The position numbers and the translations under genes are program-made. The notes below the pieces were generated by a model. That model saw nothing but the letters and a program-made list of their open reading frames with translations, had not been told where the DNA came from and did no database searches. Shown here piece by piece: positions 40,921 to 52,994 of a stretch of DNA of 64,000 nt; within the stretch, counting starts at the first letter, position 1, and each line of letters opens with the position of its first letter. The stretch comes from Deinococcus soli (ex Cha et al. 2016) (GTDB lineage: Bacteria > Deinococcota > Deinococci > Deinococcales > Deinococcaceae): the NCBI RefSeq assembly GCF_001007995.1, contig NZ_CP011389.1:3014501-3078500 (forward strand), in the 5' to 3' direction.

Positions 40921-41937
40921 TCAGCGGCCGGGTTCGATGATGACCTTGCCGGTCGTGCGGCGGTTCAGGAGGTCCTCGAAGGCCTGCACGCTCTGATCCA
41001 GGGCGTAGGTGGGGCCGACCTGCGGGATGACCTGGCCGCTGCCGACGAGTTCAGCCAGGGCGCGGGCGGCTTCCTGGGTGGCGGGCGCGTCGCTCATGAG
41101 GCTGGTCAGCCACAGGCCCGTGACGGTCAGGTTGCGTTTCATGAGTTCCACGGGGCGCAGGTTGGCCTGTTCGCGGCTGGCGTTGCCGATCACGATGATC
41201 CGGCCGCGGCTGGCGGCCATGTCGAGGCTCTCCTGGAAGCGTTTGCCGCCCACGACCTCCAGGATCAGGGGCACGCCTTTGCCGCCTGCCGCGTCGCGGA
41301 CTTTCTTCACGCGGTCCGGGTCGTCCTGGAGGATGGTGACGTCCGCGCCCAGGGTGCGGGCGATCTCCAGTTTCTCGTCGGTGCTGGCCAGCGCGATGAC
41401 GTTCAGGCCCATGGCCTTGGCGAGCTGGATGCTGGCGGTGCCCAGCGCCCCGGCGGCGGCCTGCACGAGCACCCACTCGCCCGCCTCGCCGCGCCCGAGG
41501 GTCTTCAGGCCGTGGTACGCGGTGAAGTACGACACGGGGAACGCGGCGGCCTGCGCGCCACTGAGGCTCTGCGGGACGGGGATCAGAGCGGCGGCGGGCA
41601 CGGTGGCGTACTCGGCCATGGCGCCGCTGCCGCCCAGCGCGGCGACCCGCGTGCCGACCTGCACGCCCTGGACACCCTCACCCAGCGCGTCCACGATGCC
41701 CGCGAATTCCATGCCGGGCGTGTACGGCACGCGGGTGCGGGTGAGGTACTCCCCGGCGACGGCCAGCGCGTCGGCGAAGTTGATCCCGACCGCCTCGACC
41801 CGCACGCGGACCTCGCCGGGGGCGGGGGAGGGGACGGGCGCGTCCTGAAGCTGCATGACGTCGGGCGGCCCGAGGCGTTCCACGCGGATGGCGCGCATGC
41901 TGGCCTGCGGGGTGGCGGCAGTCTGACTGTCGGTCAT
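40921..41937 (-). CDS. NADPH:quinone oxidoreductase-like protein (zinc-independent MDR family)
   Basis: This 338-aa medium-chain dehydrogenase/reductase starts MTDSQTAATPQASMRAIRV. It shows VEAVGINFADALAVAGEY, the GMEFAGIVDALGEGV segment, VLVQAAAGALGTASIQLAKAMG (nucleotide fold, AxxGxxG) and TGKVIIEPGR at the end, typical of quinone oxidoreductases/crotonyl-CoA-reductase relatives. No structural zinc cysteines are seen. It probably reduces quinones or enoyl substrates with NADPH. Its divergence from fadB and the shared 145-bp control region suggest a link to fatty-acid metabolism. TATGCT ends 7 nt before the ATG. Confidence 0.9.
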   Translation of the reverse strand: MTDSQTAATPQASMRAIRVERLGPPDVMQLQDAPVPSPAPGEVRVRVEAVGINFADALAVAGEYLTRTRVPYTPGMEFAGIVDALGEGVQGVQVGTRVAALGGSGAMAEYATVPAAALIPVPQSLSGAQAAAFPVSYFTAYHGLKTLGRGEAGEWVLVQAAAGALGTASIQLAKAMGLNVIALASTDEKLEIARTLGADVTILQDDPDRVKKVRDAAGGKGVPLILEVVGGKRFQESLDMAASRGRIIVIGNASREQANLRPVELMKRNLTVTGLWLTSLMSDAPATQEAARALAELVGSGQVIPQVGPTYALDQSVQAFEDLLNRRTTGKVIIEPGR

Positions 41938-41944
41938 GCCCGGC

Positions 41945-41950
41945 AGCATA
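41945..41950 (-). promoter_or_regulatory. Leaderless-type -10 box TATGCT (quinone oxidoreductase)
   Basis: Minus-strand TATGCT ends 7 nt before the ATG at 41937 and lies 20 bp from the tandem repeat, so both promoters share the region. Confidence 0.55.
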
Positions 41951-41970
41951 CCCCGCCCCCGCGCGAAAGT

Positions 41971-42001
41971 GAACGTCAACGTACACTCTGAACGTGAACG
42001 T
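41971..42001. promoter_or_regulatory. Tandem operator GAACGTCAACGT / GAACGTGAACGT around a -10 box
   Basis: Two 12-bp direct repeats GAACGTNAACGT (41971-41982 and 41990-42001; period 19 bp) flank a plus-strand TACACT (41982-41987) that fits the fadB -10. Each repeat is itself a doubled AACGT at 6-bp spacing. The location between fadB and the divergent oxidoreductase suggests one regulator for both, possibly a TetR-type fatty-acid repressor. No such regulator gene is in the window. Confidence 0.55.
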
Positions 42002-42082
42002 GTTTGACCGTCCCGGCCTTTCATGGAAAGCTGGGGCCGCAGACCCGCACCCCCAACCCAACCGCCCCGCAGGAGGCCCCGC

Positions 42083-44167
<2,085 letters not shown>

Positions 44168-44177
44168 GACCAGGGCC

Positions 44178-44573
44178 ATGAGCGTCACCCCGTACATGGC
44201 CCACGCGCTCCTCCCGGCAGGCACCGACCTGACCGGGCTGGGCGCGCGGGTTGCTCGGCACGCCGGAGGGGAGGTCAGCCTGCGCCCCGGTGACCGGGCC
44301 GGGGAGGTCGCGTTCGGCGGGTACCGTTTCTTCATCACGCTGGACGACGGCACAGGCGAGGGCAGCGAATTGAGCGGGCTACGTGACGTGATCCTGACGG
44401 TTGCCACCGACGACGAACGCGGGCAGACGTTCGGGGCGGTGCTGACCTTCGGGGGGCTGAGCCCCGACCCGGACCTGGATCACTTCAACGACGCCGCCCT
44501 GCTCCTGGACGCGGTCGAGGCGCTGTGCCCCGGTGCGGTCCTGTTCGACCCGCAGTCCGGCGAGCGGATCTAG
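44178..44573 (+). CDS. Hypothetical protein downstream of fadB
   Basis: This 131-aa soluble acidic protein has no motif I recognise. It contains FGGYRFFITLDDGTGEGSEL and VILTVATDDERGQTFGAVLTF, suggesting a compact alpha/beta fold with regularly spaced Asp/Glu. It lies 10 bp after fadB on the same strand and shares its terminator, so it is cotranscribed. Its function in beta-oxidation is unknown. Confidence 0.75.
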   Translation: MSVTPYMAHALLPAGTDLTGLGARVARHAGGEVSLRPGDRAGEVAFGGYRFFITLDDGTGEGSELSGLRDVILTVATDDERGQTFGAVLTFGGLSPDPDLDHFNDAALLLDAVEALCPGAVLFDPQSGERI

Positions 44574-44592
44574 CCCCCAGCGGGAACGGGAA

Positions 44593-44624
44593 ACGGGCCG
44601 GAGGCGTGCACGCCTCCGGCCCGT
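44593..44624. terminator. Perfect 32-bp palindromic bidirectional terminator
   Basis: ACGGGCCGGAGGCGTG (44593-44608) is followed by its exact complement. It lies between the convergent hypothetical gene and the GT2 gene, 20 bp after one stop and 18 bp after the other. Confidence 0.8.
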
Positions 44625-44642
44625 CTCCTGTCCCTGCTCCGC

Positions 44643-45947
<1,305 letters not shown>

Positions 45948-46081
45948 CAGTGGGGGCTCCGGGTGGGGACGCGGGCGTCCCAGCAGGTCACTATGACATT
46001 AACCCGGTCTTCATGCCGGGAAGTTGAGGCGCGTTCGGTGCGGCGGGGGCGGCCGCGCGGGACGCGACCCACAGGAGACGC

Positions 46082-46087
46082 TAAACT
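46082..46087 (+). promoter_or_regulatory. Leaderless-type -10 box TAAACT (GT4 gene)
   Basis: TAAACT ends 6 nt before the ATG at 46094. Confidence 0.6.
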
Positions 46088-46093
46088 CGGTTC

Positions 46094-47296
46094 ATGAATA
46101 TTCCGCTGGGGGAAGCTGTCCCCGACGTCGGAACGCGGGCCGATCCCGTGGTGGCACCGACGCTGCCGGTCCTGCGGCTGGCGGTCCTGACCGACGCGCC
46201 GCGCGTGGCGGGCAGTGAACTGTGGCTGCTGTACGTCCTGCCGCGCCTGCTGCCGGGCGGCGTGCGGCCCACCGTGTTCCTGCGGGTGGGGGAGAGCCTG
46301 GACCGGCTGGCCGCGCAGTTCGGGGAGGCCGGGATTCCGGTGCGGCGCTACGCGGACCTGACGGGGCTGCCGGACCTGACCCGCGACTTCGACCTGCGCC
46401 TCCTTCAGGCCTGGGACCCCGGCACGTACCTGCGCCTTCTGCCCGGGTTGTCCGCGCCGACGCTGGTCGTGTCGCACGATCAGCTGGACTACCACTACGC
46501 GCCGCCCCTGCGCGCGCTGTACCGCGAGACGTACCGCTTGACGAAGGCGATCCCCCTGCGCCGCGCCGGGCACCTGCTGACCGTGTCGCGCTGGGGCGCC
46601 GCGTTCCTGCGCGGCCCGATGGGGCTGCGGGACACGACCTTCGTCACGAACGGCGTGGACCCCGGGCAGTTCCGCCCCGCCACCCCCGAGGACCGCGCGG
46701 CGCTGCGTGAGTCGCTGGGCTTCACGCGCTTCACGGTCCTGATCCCGGGCCGGTTCACGCCCGAGAAGAACCAGTGGGCGAGCGTGCGGGCGGCCCGGCA
46801 CGCCCCGGACCTGGACTTCGTGTTCGTCGGGGACATGGACTCCAGCGTGGGCACGCTGGCGCAGGCGTACGCGAAGCGCCTGGGCCTGCGCAACGTCCGG
46901 TTCCTGGGCCGCCGCTGGGACATGCCGGAGCTGTACCGCGCGGCGGACGCACTGCTGCAACCCACCCTGGCGGAGAACCAGTCGCTGGTGACCCTGGAGG
47001 CGATGTCGTCGGGCCTCCCGGTCGTGACCACGGACATTCCGGCGCAGGCGGAACTCGTGCAGGACGGCGTAACCGGCCTGACCGTGCCCGCGCAGCCGGA
47101 CGTGCTGGCCCGCGCGCTGCGGGCCCTCGCGGCGCACCCGGAGCGCACAGCTGCCTTCGGGCGGGCTGCGCGGCAGTTCGTCCTCGACCACCACACCACC
47201 GACCACACCGCCGCGCTCGTCCTGGCTGAACTGCGGCGCCTCGTCTCCCACCCCTCACCTGCGGCGCACGCCGCGAAGGAGCACCCCCATGCCTGA
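46094..47296 (+). CDS. Family 4 glycosyltransferase
   Basis: This 400-aa GT-B enzyme shows [39 protein letters not shown] and the donor-site [28 protein letters not shown] (the EX7E-type motif of GT4). It transfers a sugar from a nucleotide donor, probably to a lipid or polysaccharide. Its stop codon region overlaps the thiolase start by 8 bp, so a sugar-transfer gene is unexpectedly coupled to a beta-oxidation enzyme. TAAACT ends 6 nt before the ATG. Confidence 0.92.
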   Translation: MNIPLGEAVPDVGTRADPVVAPTLPVLRLAVLTDAPRVAGSELWLLYVLPRLLPGGVRPTVFLRVGESLDRLAAQFGEAGIPVRRYADLTGLPDLTRDFDLRLLQAWDPGTYLRLLPGLSAPTLVVSHDQLDYHYAPPLRALYRETYRLTKAIPLRRAGHLLTVSRWGAAFLRGPMGLRDTTFVTNGVDPGQFRPATPEDRAALRESLGFTRFTVLIPGRFTPEKNQWASVRAARHAPDLDFVFVGDMDSSVGTLAQAYAKRLGLRNVRFLGRRWDMPELYRAADALLQPTLAENQSLVTLEAMSSGLPVVTTDIPAQAELVQDGVTGLTVPAQPDVLARALRALAAHPERTAAFGRAARQFVLDHHTTDHTAALVLAELRRLVSHPSPAAHAAKEHPHA

Positions 47297-48470
47297 AGCT
47301 GTCATCGTCTCCACCGCCCGCACCCCCATCGGCAAGGCCTACCGCGGCTTCCTGAACGACACGCACGGCAGCGACCTGGGCGCGCACGCCGTCACGCACG
47401 CCATCGCCCGCGCGGGCGTGGACCCCGCCGAGATCGAGGACGTCATCATGGGCGCCGGGAACCCCGAGGGCGCCACCGGCAGCAACATCGCCCGGCAGAT
47501 CGCGCTGCGCGCCGGACTGCCCGTCAGCGTGGCGGGGCAGACCGTGAACCGCTTCTGCTCCAGCGGCCTGCAGACCATCGCCACCGCCGCGAACAGCGTC
47601 ATGGCCGGACAGGGCGACGTGTACGTCGCGGGCGGCCTGGAGAGCATCACCCTGACTCAGAACGAACACGCGAACAAGTACCGCCTGCGCGGCGAGTGGC
47701 TGCAATCGAACAAGCCCGCCATCTACATGCCCATGCTGGAAACCGCCGAGATCGTCGCCAGGCGCTACGGCATCACGCGCGAGCAGCAGGACGAGTACGC
47801 GTACCACTCGCAGATGCGCACCGCCCGCGCCCAGCAGGCCGGGCTGTTCGAGCACGAGATCGTCCCCATGACCGCTGCGATGAAGGTGCAGGACAAGGCC
47901 ACCGGCGAGATCAGCGACCAGACCGTCACCCGCACCCTGGACGAGGGCAACCGCGCCGACACCACCCTGGAGGGCCTGGGCAAACTCAGGCCCGTGTTCG
48001 AGGGCGGCGTGATCACCGCCGGGAACGCCAGCCAGCTCAGCGACGGCGCGGCCGCCGTGGTCGTCATGAACGCCGACGTGGCCCGTGAACGCGGCCTGGC
48101 CCCGCTGGGCCTGTTCAAGGGCTTCGCCATCGCCGGGTGCGAACCCGACGAGATGGGCATCGGCCCCGTGTTCGCCGTGCCGAAACTCCTCAAGCGCCAC
48201 GGCCTCAGCGTGGACGACATCGACCTGTGGGAACTGAACGAGGCGTTCGCCGTGCAGGCCCTGTACTGCCGCGACCACCTCGGCATCGACCCCGAGAAGT
48301 ACAACGTGAACGGCGGCTCCATCAGCATCGGGCACCCCTACGGCATGAGCGGCGCACGCCTGACCGGGCACGCCCTGCTGGAAGGCAAACGCCGCGGCGC
48401 CAAGCACGTCGTCGTGACCATGTGCATCGGCGGCGGCATGGGCGCGGCGGGCCTGTTCGAAGTGCTCTGA
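47289..48470 (+). CDS. fadA: Acetyl-CoA C-acyltransferase (thiolase, FadA type)
   Basis: This 393-aa thiolase carries nucleophilic C90 ([11 protein letters not shown]), H349 ([10 protein letters not shown]) and C379 ([11 protein letters not shown]), plus NEAFAVQA, all normal. It completes beta-oxidation with the FadB-type enzyme 3 kb upstream; chain-length preference cannot be judged, and a biosynthetic acetoacetyl-CoA role is possible. AAGGAG lies 9 nt before the ATG, inside the GT4 gene. A hairpin follows the stop. Confidence 0.93.
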   Translation: MPEAVIVSTARTPIGKAYRGFLNDTHGSDLGAHAVTHAIARAGVDPAEIEDVIMGAGNPEGATGSNIARQIALRAGLPVSVAGQTVNRFCSSGLQTIATAANSVMAGQGDVYVAGGLESITLTQNEHANKYRLRGEWLQSNKPAIYMPMLETAEIVARRYGITREQQDEYAYHSQMRTARAQQAGLFEHEIVPMTAAMKVQDKATGEISDQTVTRTLDEGNRADTTLEGLGKLRPVFEGGVITAGNASQLSDGAAAVVVMNADVARERGLAPLGLFKGFAIAGCEPDEMGIGPVFAVPKLLKRHGLSVDDIDLWELNEAFAVQALYCRDHLGIDPEKYNVNGGSISIGHPYGMSGARLTGHALLEGKRRGAKHVVVTMCIGGGMGAAGLFEVL

Positions 48471-48474
48471 CGGC

Positions 48475-48495
48475 GTTCAGGGCCGCGCCCTGAAC
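48475..48495 (+). terminator. Hairpin terminator of the GT4-thiolase operon
   Basis: GTTCAGGGC (48475-48483) and GCCCTGAAC (48487-48495) form perfect 9-bp arms with a 3-nt loop 4 bp after the stop. Confidence 0.65.
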
Positions 48496-48584
48496 CGGGT
48501 GGAACGGCGGCGGTGGGACGTGGAGGGTGCAGGAGTGCCATTCTCCCGTGACCGGAACTGGACACCACCGCCAGGGAAGTGGGG

Positions 48585-48616
48585 AGTGGGCCGCGGGTGT
48601 GACCCTGCGGCCCACT
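48585..48616. repeat. Second hairpin in the thiolase-deoD gap
   Basis: AGTGGGCCGC (48585-48594) and GCGGCCCACT (48607-48616) are perfect 10-bp arms, with an inner GGGT/ACCC extension. It may be a backup terminator or part of a leader. The rest of the 262-bp gap holds only the deoD promoter. Confidence 0.6.
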
Positions 48617-48718
48617 GCCTGTGCCGAGCCCGTCACGACCCTGACAGGCAGGGGGGACGCAGGGAGCGGACGCGCTGAACGGGACGGGCAGTCCATTCAC
48701 AGCCGCGCCGGAACTTGA

Positions 48719-48724
48719 TAGGCT
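48719..48724 (+). promoter_or_regulatory. Leaderless-type -10 box TAGGCT (deoD)
   Basis: TAGGCT ends 8 nt before the ATG at 48733. Confidence 0.5.
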
Positions 48725-48732
48725 CAGGGGTC

Positions 48733-49440
48733 ATGAGTATTCACCTGAACGCCGAACCCGGCCAGATTGCCGAAACCGTCCTGCTGCCCGGCGACCCGCT
48801 GCGCGCCAAGCACATCGCCGAGACCTTCCTGACCGACCCGGTGCTGCACAACACCGTGCGCGGCATGCACGGCTACACCGGCACGTACAAGGGCAAGCGG
48901 GTCAGCGTGCAGGGCACCGGCATGGGCATCGCCAGCTCGATGATCTACGTCAGCGAACTGATCACGCAGTACGGCTGCAAGAACCTCATCCGCGTCGGCA
49001 CGGCCGGCAGCTATCAGGCGGACGTGCACGTGCGGGACATCGTGCTGGCGCAGGCGGCCTGCACGGACAGCAACATCAACAACATCCGCTTCGGCGCGAA
49101 GAACTTCGCTCCCATCGCCGACTTCGACCTGCTGATGCGCGCCTACCAGATCGCCCGCGAGCGCGGCCACGCCACGCACGTCGGCAACATCATGAGCAGC
49201 GACACCTTCTACCACGACGATTTCGACCAGTACAAGATCTGGGCGGACTTCGGCGTGCTCGCCGTCGAGATGGAGGCCGCCGGGCTGTACACCCTGGCCG
49301 CCAAGCACGGCGTGAAGGCCCTGACCGTCCTGACCATCAGCGACCACCTCGTCACGCGCGAGGAGACCACCGCCGAGGAACGTCAGCTGACCTTCAACGC
49401 CATGATCGAGATCGCGCTCGACGCCGCGCTGGGCGAGTAA
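48733..49440 (+). CDS. deoD: Purine-nucleoside phosphorylase DeoD
   Basis: This 235-aa hexameric-type PNP cleaves purine (deoxy)nucleosides with phosphate to the base and (deoxy)ribose 1-phosphate. It has [46 protein letters not shown] and TISDHL with the catalytic Asp. It has a role in salvage of nucleosides, including those released from damaged DNA. The 6-codon longer reading from 48715 begins upstream of the TAGGCT box and is rejected. Confidence 0.95.
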   Translation: MSIHLNAEPGQIAETVLLPGDPLRAKHIAETFLTDPVLHNTVRGMHGYTGTYKGKRVSVQGTGMGIASSMIYVSELITQYGCKNLIRVGTAGSYQADVHVRDIVLAQAACTDSNINNIRFGAKNFAPIADFDLLMRAYQIARERGHATHVGNIMSSDTFYHDDFDQYKIWADFGVLAVEMEAAGLYTLAAKHGVKALTVLTISDHLVTREETTAEERQLTFNAMIEIALDAALGE

Positions 49441-49455
49441 CCGCAGACAGGCAAC

Positions 49456-49493
49456 GGGGCGTGCGCCTGGGTTGATCCCCAGGCGCACGCCCC
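49456..49493. terminator. Strong bidirectional terminator after deoD
   Basis: GGGGCGTGCGCCTGGG (49456-49471) and CCCAGGCGCACGCCCC (49478-49493) form perfect 16-bp arms with a 6-nt loop, between convergent genes. Confidence 0.8.
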
Positions 49494-49507
49494 CGTATCG
49501 GTGAAGG

Positions 49508-50032
49508 TCAGTTGACGCGGACGCTGTTCGTCAGGGTGCGGACCACGGCCTCGTTCTTCGCGTAGTCCTTCATGTTCCCGGCGATGGTCACGACGAGCAT
49601 GCGGCCCCCGGCGCTGGTGACTAGGAGTTCGCGGCGCAGTTCGTCACCCTGGCTGGGCGTGGTGAAGATGAACTGCGCCCAGGGCGTGCCGCTGACCTGC
49701 AGCAGGTTCGCCTTGAGGGTCTTCACGTTGGGGACCTGCGCGCGGATGACGCTGGGGAACTGCTCGACGAGCTTGCCGACCTCGGTCCTGTTCAGTTTGC
49801 TGTCCCGCCACTCGAACGCGACGCTGACCTTGCGGTCCTCGGTCATGAAGACGGCGTCGGGGCGCCCGGCGGCACTGGGAAACGCGGTGCGGATCCCGGC
49901 GGCACTCAGGGTCAGGAGTTTGGCGTTCGGTTCGACGGTCACCGGCACGCTGCCCAGCTTCACGGGCACCGCGCTGGCGGCGCCCACGGTCAGGGTGGCG
50001 GCGAGCGTCAGGAGAAGGGAGCGGGGCTTCAT
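49508..50032 (-). CDS. Secreted protein of unknown function
   Basis: This 174-aa protein has a Sec signal peptide (KPRSLLLTLAATLTVGAASA, cleavage near ASA-VP) and no lipobox. The mature part is beta-rich with VPVKLGSVPVTVEPNAKLLT, SVAFEWRDSKLNR and SAGGRMLVVTIAGNMKDYAK. It ends in RTLTNSVRVN, reminiscent of small stress-type exported domains, but I recognise no family. TAGGGT ends 9 nt before the ATG, consistent with a nearly leaderless message. Confidence 0.78.
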   Translation of the reverse strand: MKPRSLLLTLAATLTVGAASAVPVKLGSVPVTVEPNAKLLTLSAAGIRTAFPSAAGRPDAVFMTEDRKVSVAFEWRDSKLNRTEVGKLVEQFPSVIRAQVPNVKTLKANLLQVSGTPWAQFIFTTPSQGDELRRELLVTSAGGRMLVVTIAGNMKDYAKNEAVVRTLTNSVRVN

Positions 50033-50111
50033 GTCAGTGTCACCCTAGCGTGAGAGGTGAGAACGCTCGTGAACCGAGCATGAGGACTGTGCGGTTGGTA
50101 TCAATCTCAAG

Positions 50112-51707
50112 TCAGCTCATCCCGGCAGTCCTCAGCGCGAAGGTCGCGGCCCGCGCGCCGATCATCATGCTCGTCGCGTTCGTGTTCGCGTGGATGATGC
50201 GCGGCATGACGCTCGCGTCCCCCACCCACAGGCCCCGCACGTCCCGCACCGCCAGTTCGCGGCTCACCACGGCGTCCTCCCCGTCGCCCAGCGCTGCCGT
50301 GCCGACCGGGTGGTACAGGGTCGCGCACTCGCGCGCCACATGCTGGCGCAGCGCCGCGTCACTGCGGTGCCCCTCGCCCGGCAGGACCTCCGCGCCGCGT
50401 AGTTCAGTCAGGGGAGGGGTGGAGGCGATCTCGCGCGCCTGCCGCACGCCCGCCACGAGACTCTGCGCGTCCCGGTCGTCCGTCAGGTACCCTGGGTCGA
50501 TGACTGGCGCAGCCAGTGGGTCAGGCGACGCCAGCGTCAGGCGGCCCCGGCTGTGCACATCCACGAGCACCGGGCCCACCGTGAAGTGGTTCCCCGGCTC
50601 GGTGCGGAACCCATGATCCCGGAAGTACGCCGGGCCGAAATGAAACTGGATGTCCGGGTCGTCCTGCGCGCCCAGGCCCGCGCGGGCGTGCGTGAACGCA
50701 CTGGCCTCCGCGACGTTGCTGCTCAGCGGGCCGCTGCGGTTCCACAGGTACCGCGCCAGCGCCTCGCCCTGCGGCACCCGGTCCAGACTGGTGATCCGCG
50801 AGCGGCTGATCACCGGCACCGCGAGGTGATCCTGTAGCCCCCCACCCACGCCCTCCAGCGCCACGCGTACCGGGATGCCGTGCCGCTCCAGTTCCGCGCG
50901 CGGCCCGATCCCCGACAGCATGAGCAGCTGCGGCGTCTGCACCGCGCCCGCCGTGAGGATCACCCCGCCCGACGGGGCGTCCAGCGTCCGGCCCCGCCAG
51001 CGCAGCCGCACGCCCGCCGCGCGCTGGCCCTCCCACAGTAGTTCCAGCACGTGCGCGCCCGTCAGGACCGTGAGGTTCGGGTGGTCCAGCACCGGTCTCA
51101 GGAACGCCCGGAACGCACTGAACCGCTCGCCCCCCTGATGGTTGCTCTCCAGCAGGCCCGCGCCGTCCAGCACGCCGTCATTGAAGGACTCGACGACCGG
51201 CAGACCCAGCCCCACCGCCGCCGCCTTCACGAACGCGTGACTCAGCTCGTGCGACGCGCCGCGCGCCCCGGCGGGCATCGGGCCGTCCATGCCGCGCGTC
51301 TCGGACGCCGGGCCCCGGTACGACTCCAGCGCGCGGAACTCCGGGAGCACGTCCTCCCAGGTCCAGCCGTCGCCCCAGCTGTCGTAATCCCGCCGTGATC
51401 CACGAATCCAGATGGTCGCATTGATCGCGCTGCTGCCGCCCAGCACCTTCCCGCGCGGCCAGTAGAAGGACCGCCCCGCCGCGCGCGGCTGCGGCACCGT
51501 CGTCAGGTTCCAGTCCACCGCCGTGCGGAACAGCTTGTTGAACGCGCCCGGCGCGCGGATCAGCGGGTGCGAGTCCGGCCCACCCGCCTCCAGCAGCAGC
51601 ACCCGCGCGCCCGCGTCCAGCAGCCGCCGCGCCGCCACGCAGCCGCCCGACCCGGCCCCCACCACGATGAAATCCACGCGCCCCTGCCCTGCGTCCCGGC
51701 TTGTCAT
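50112..51707 (-). CDS. GMC family oxidoreductase (choline-dehydrogenase-like)
   Basis: This 531-aa FAD enzyme of the glucose-methanol-choline family has N-terminal FIVVGAGSGGCVAARRLLDAG and LLLEAGGPDSHPLI, the GMC signature RGKVLGGSSAINATIWIRG, and later TAGAVQTPQLLMLSGIGP. The C-terminal catalytic segment is YHPVGTAALG plus HANTNATSMMIG, with the usual His and Asn. Substrate is an alcohol of unknown type. TATACT ends 8 nt before the ATG. It is divergent from argJ with about 70 bp between. Confidence 0.92.
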   Translation of the reverse strand: MTSRDAGQGRVDFIVVGAGSGGCVAARRLLDAGARVLLLEAGGPDSHPLIRAPGAFNKLFRTAVDWNLTTVPQPRAAGRSFYWPRGKVLGGSSAINATIWIRGSRRDYDSWGDGWTWEDVLPEFRALESYRGPASETRGMDGPMPAGARGASHELSHAFVKAAAVGLGLPVVESFNDGVLDGAGLLESNHQGGERFSAFRAFLRPVLDHPNLTVLTGAHVLELLWEGQRAAGVRLRWRGRTLDAPSGGVILTAGAVQTPQLLMLSGIGPRAELERHGIPVRVALEGVGGGLQDHLAVPVISRSRITSLDRVPQGEALARYLWNRSGPLSSNVAEASAFTHARAGLGAQDDPDIQFHFGPAYFRDHGFRTEPGNHFTVGPVLVDVHSRGRLTLASPDPLAAPVIDPGYLTDDRDAQSLVAGVRQAREIASTPPLTELRGAEVLPGEGHRSDAALRQHVARECATLYHPVGTAALGDGEDAVVSRELAVRDVRGLWVGDASVMPRIIHANTNATSMMIGARAATFALRTAGMS

Positions 51708-51715
51708 GTGCCCCG

Positions 51716-51721
51716 AGTATA
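51716..51721 (-). promoter_or_regulatory. Leaderless-type -10 box TATACT (GMC gene)
   Basis: Minus-strand TATACT ends 8 nt before the ATG at 51707. Confidence 0.55.
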
Positions 51722-51765
51722 GACGCCCGTCCCGCGCGCCCTCCCGGTCCGGGCGGGCCGCCCGG

Positions 51766-51771
51766 TACACT
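51766..51771 (+). promoter_or_regulatory. Leaderless-type -10 box TACACT (argJ)
   Basis: TACACT ends 7 nt before the argJ ATG at 51779, deciding that start over the upstream in-frame reading. Confidence 0.6.
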
Positions 51772-51778
51772 CCCCTAC

Positions 51779-52933
51779 ATGAGCCTTACCTTCCCCACTG
51801 GCTTCACTGCCGCCGCCATGGCCGCCGGGATCAAACCCAGCGGCAAGACCGACCTGAGCGGCGTCACCAGCAGCACTGACTGCACCTGGGCGTTCGCGGG
51901 CACGCGCAGCACCACCGCCGCCGCGTGCGTCACCCGCAACCGCGACCTGTACGCGCAGGGCGCCCCCATCCGTGCCCTGCTCGTGAACGCCGGGAACGCC
52001 AACGCCGCCACCGGCACCCGCGGCGCTCATGACAACGCCGACATGGCCGACGCGTTCGGCAGCGTCCTGAACGTGCAGCCCGACGCGGTCCTGACCGCCA
52101 GTACCGGCATCATTGGGCACCTGCTGCCCATGGACAAGGTCCTCAGCGGCATCGAGCACCTGCCCGACGAACTCGGCAGCGGCGCGGACGCCTTCGCCAG
52201 CGCCATCATGACCACCGACACCCGCCCCAAGACCGCGTCAGCCACCCTGAGCAGCGGCGCGCGGATCGTCGGCACCGCCAAGGGCAGCGGCATGATCCAC
52301 CCCGACATGGCCACCATGTTCGCCTTCGCGTTCACCGATGCCCAGATCGACCAGACGGCGCTGCGCGAGGCGTTCCCCGCCATCGTCAACCGGACCTTCA
52401 ACGCCGTCACCGTCGACGGCGACACCAGCACCAACGACATGGCTGTCGTCCTGTGCAACGGACAGGCCGGGGTCGCCGACCTCACCGAATTCCTGACCGC
52501 GCTCGAAGGCGTCATGCGCGACCTCGCCCGGCAGATCGCCGCCGACGGCGAGGGCGCCACCAAACTCCTGACCGTGCAGGTCAGCGGCGCCCGCACCGAA
52601 GCCGAGGCGCTGGCCGCCGCCCGCACCTGCTGCGTCAGCCCTCTGCTGAAAAGCGCCGTGCACGGCAACGACCCCAACTGGGGCCGCGTCATCATGGCCG
52701 TCGGCCGCAGCGGCGCGGGCGTGAACATCGAGAAACTCCGCGTCACCGTGCAAGGCCATCCGGTCTTCCAGGGCAAGCCCCTTCCGTACGACGACGCGCA
52801 GGTCAGCGCCAGCATGAAAGCCGAGGAGGTCGTCTTCACCATCGATCTCGGCGTCGGCGACGCGCGCGGCGAGGCCTGGGGCTGCGACCTCAGCGCCGAA
52901 TACGTCAGCATCAACGCCGACTACACGACCTGA
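51779..52933 (+). CDS. argJ: Bifunctional ornithine/glutamate acetyltransferase ArgJ
   Basis: This 384-aa arginine-biosynthesis enzyme recycles the acetyl group from N-acetylornithine to glutamate and may also use acetyl-CoA. It has the autoprocessing site MATM with nucleophile T179 (KGSGMIHPDMATM), VDGDTSTND, and KSAVHGNDPNWGRVIMAVGRS near the C-terminal half. Self-cleavage before T179 would give alpha and beta chains. Whether it is bifunctional cannot be told from sequence. The window has no other arg genes. Confidence 0.94.
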   Translation: MSLTFPTGFTAAAMAAGIKPSGKTDLSGVTSSTDCTWAFAGTRSTTAAACVTRNRDLYAQGAPIRALLVNAGNANAATGTRGAHDNADMADAFGSVLNVQPDAVLTASTGIIGHLLPMDKVLSGIEHLPDELGSGADAFASAIMTTDTRPKTASATLSSGARIVGTAKGSGMIHPDMATMFAFAFTDAQIDQTALREAFPAIVNRTFNAVTVDGDTSTNDMAVVLCNGQAGVADLTEFLTALEGVMRDLARQIAADGEGATKLLTVQVSGARTEAEALAAARTCCVSPLLKSAVHGNDPNWGRVIMAVGRSGAGVNIEKLRVTVQGHPVFQGKPLPYDDAQVSASMKAEEVVFTIDLGVGDARGEAWGCDLSAEYVSINADYTT

Positions 52934-52994
52934 ACCGGGGAGGTGGTGCGCGGGGGGCGGGACACGGTGCCTGCCCCCCGCGCCATGTGCCGGG

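Noticed and set aside
41990..42082. A start for fadB at 42023 (ATG with 20 extra residues)
   Set aside because: The extra residues are Pro/Arg-rich with no ribosome site, whereas AGGAGG precedes ATG 42083.
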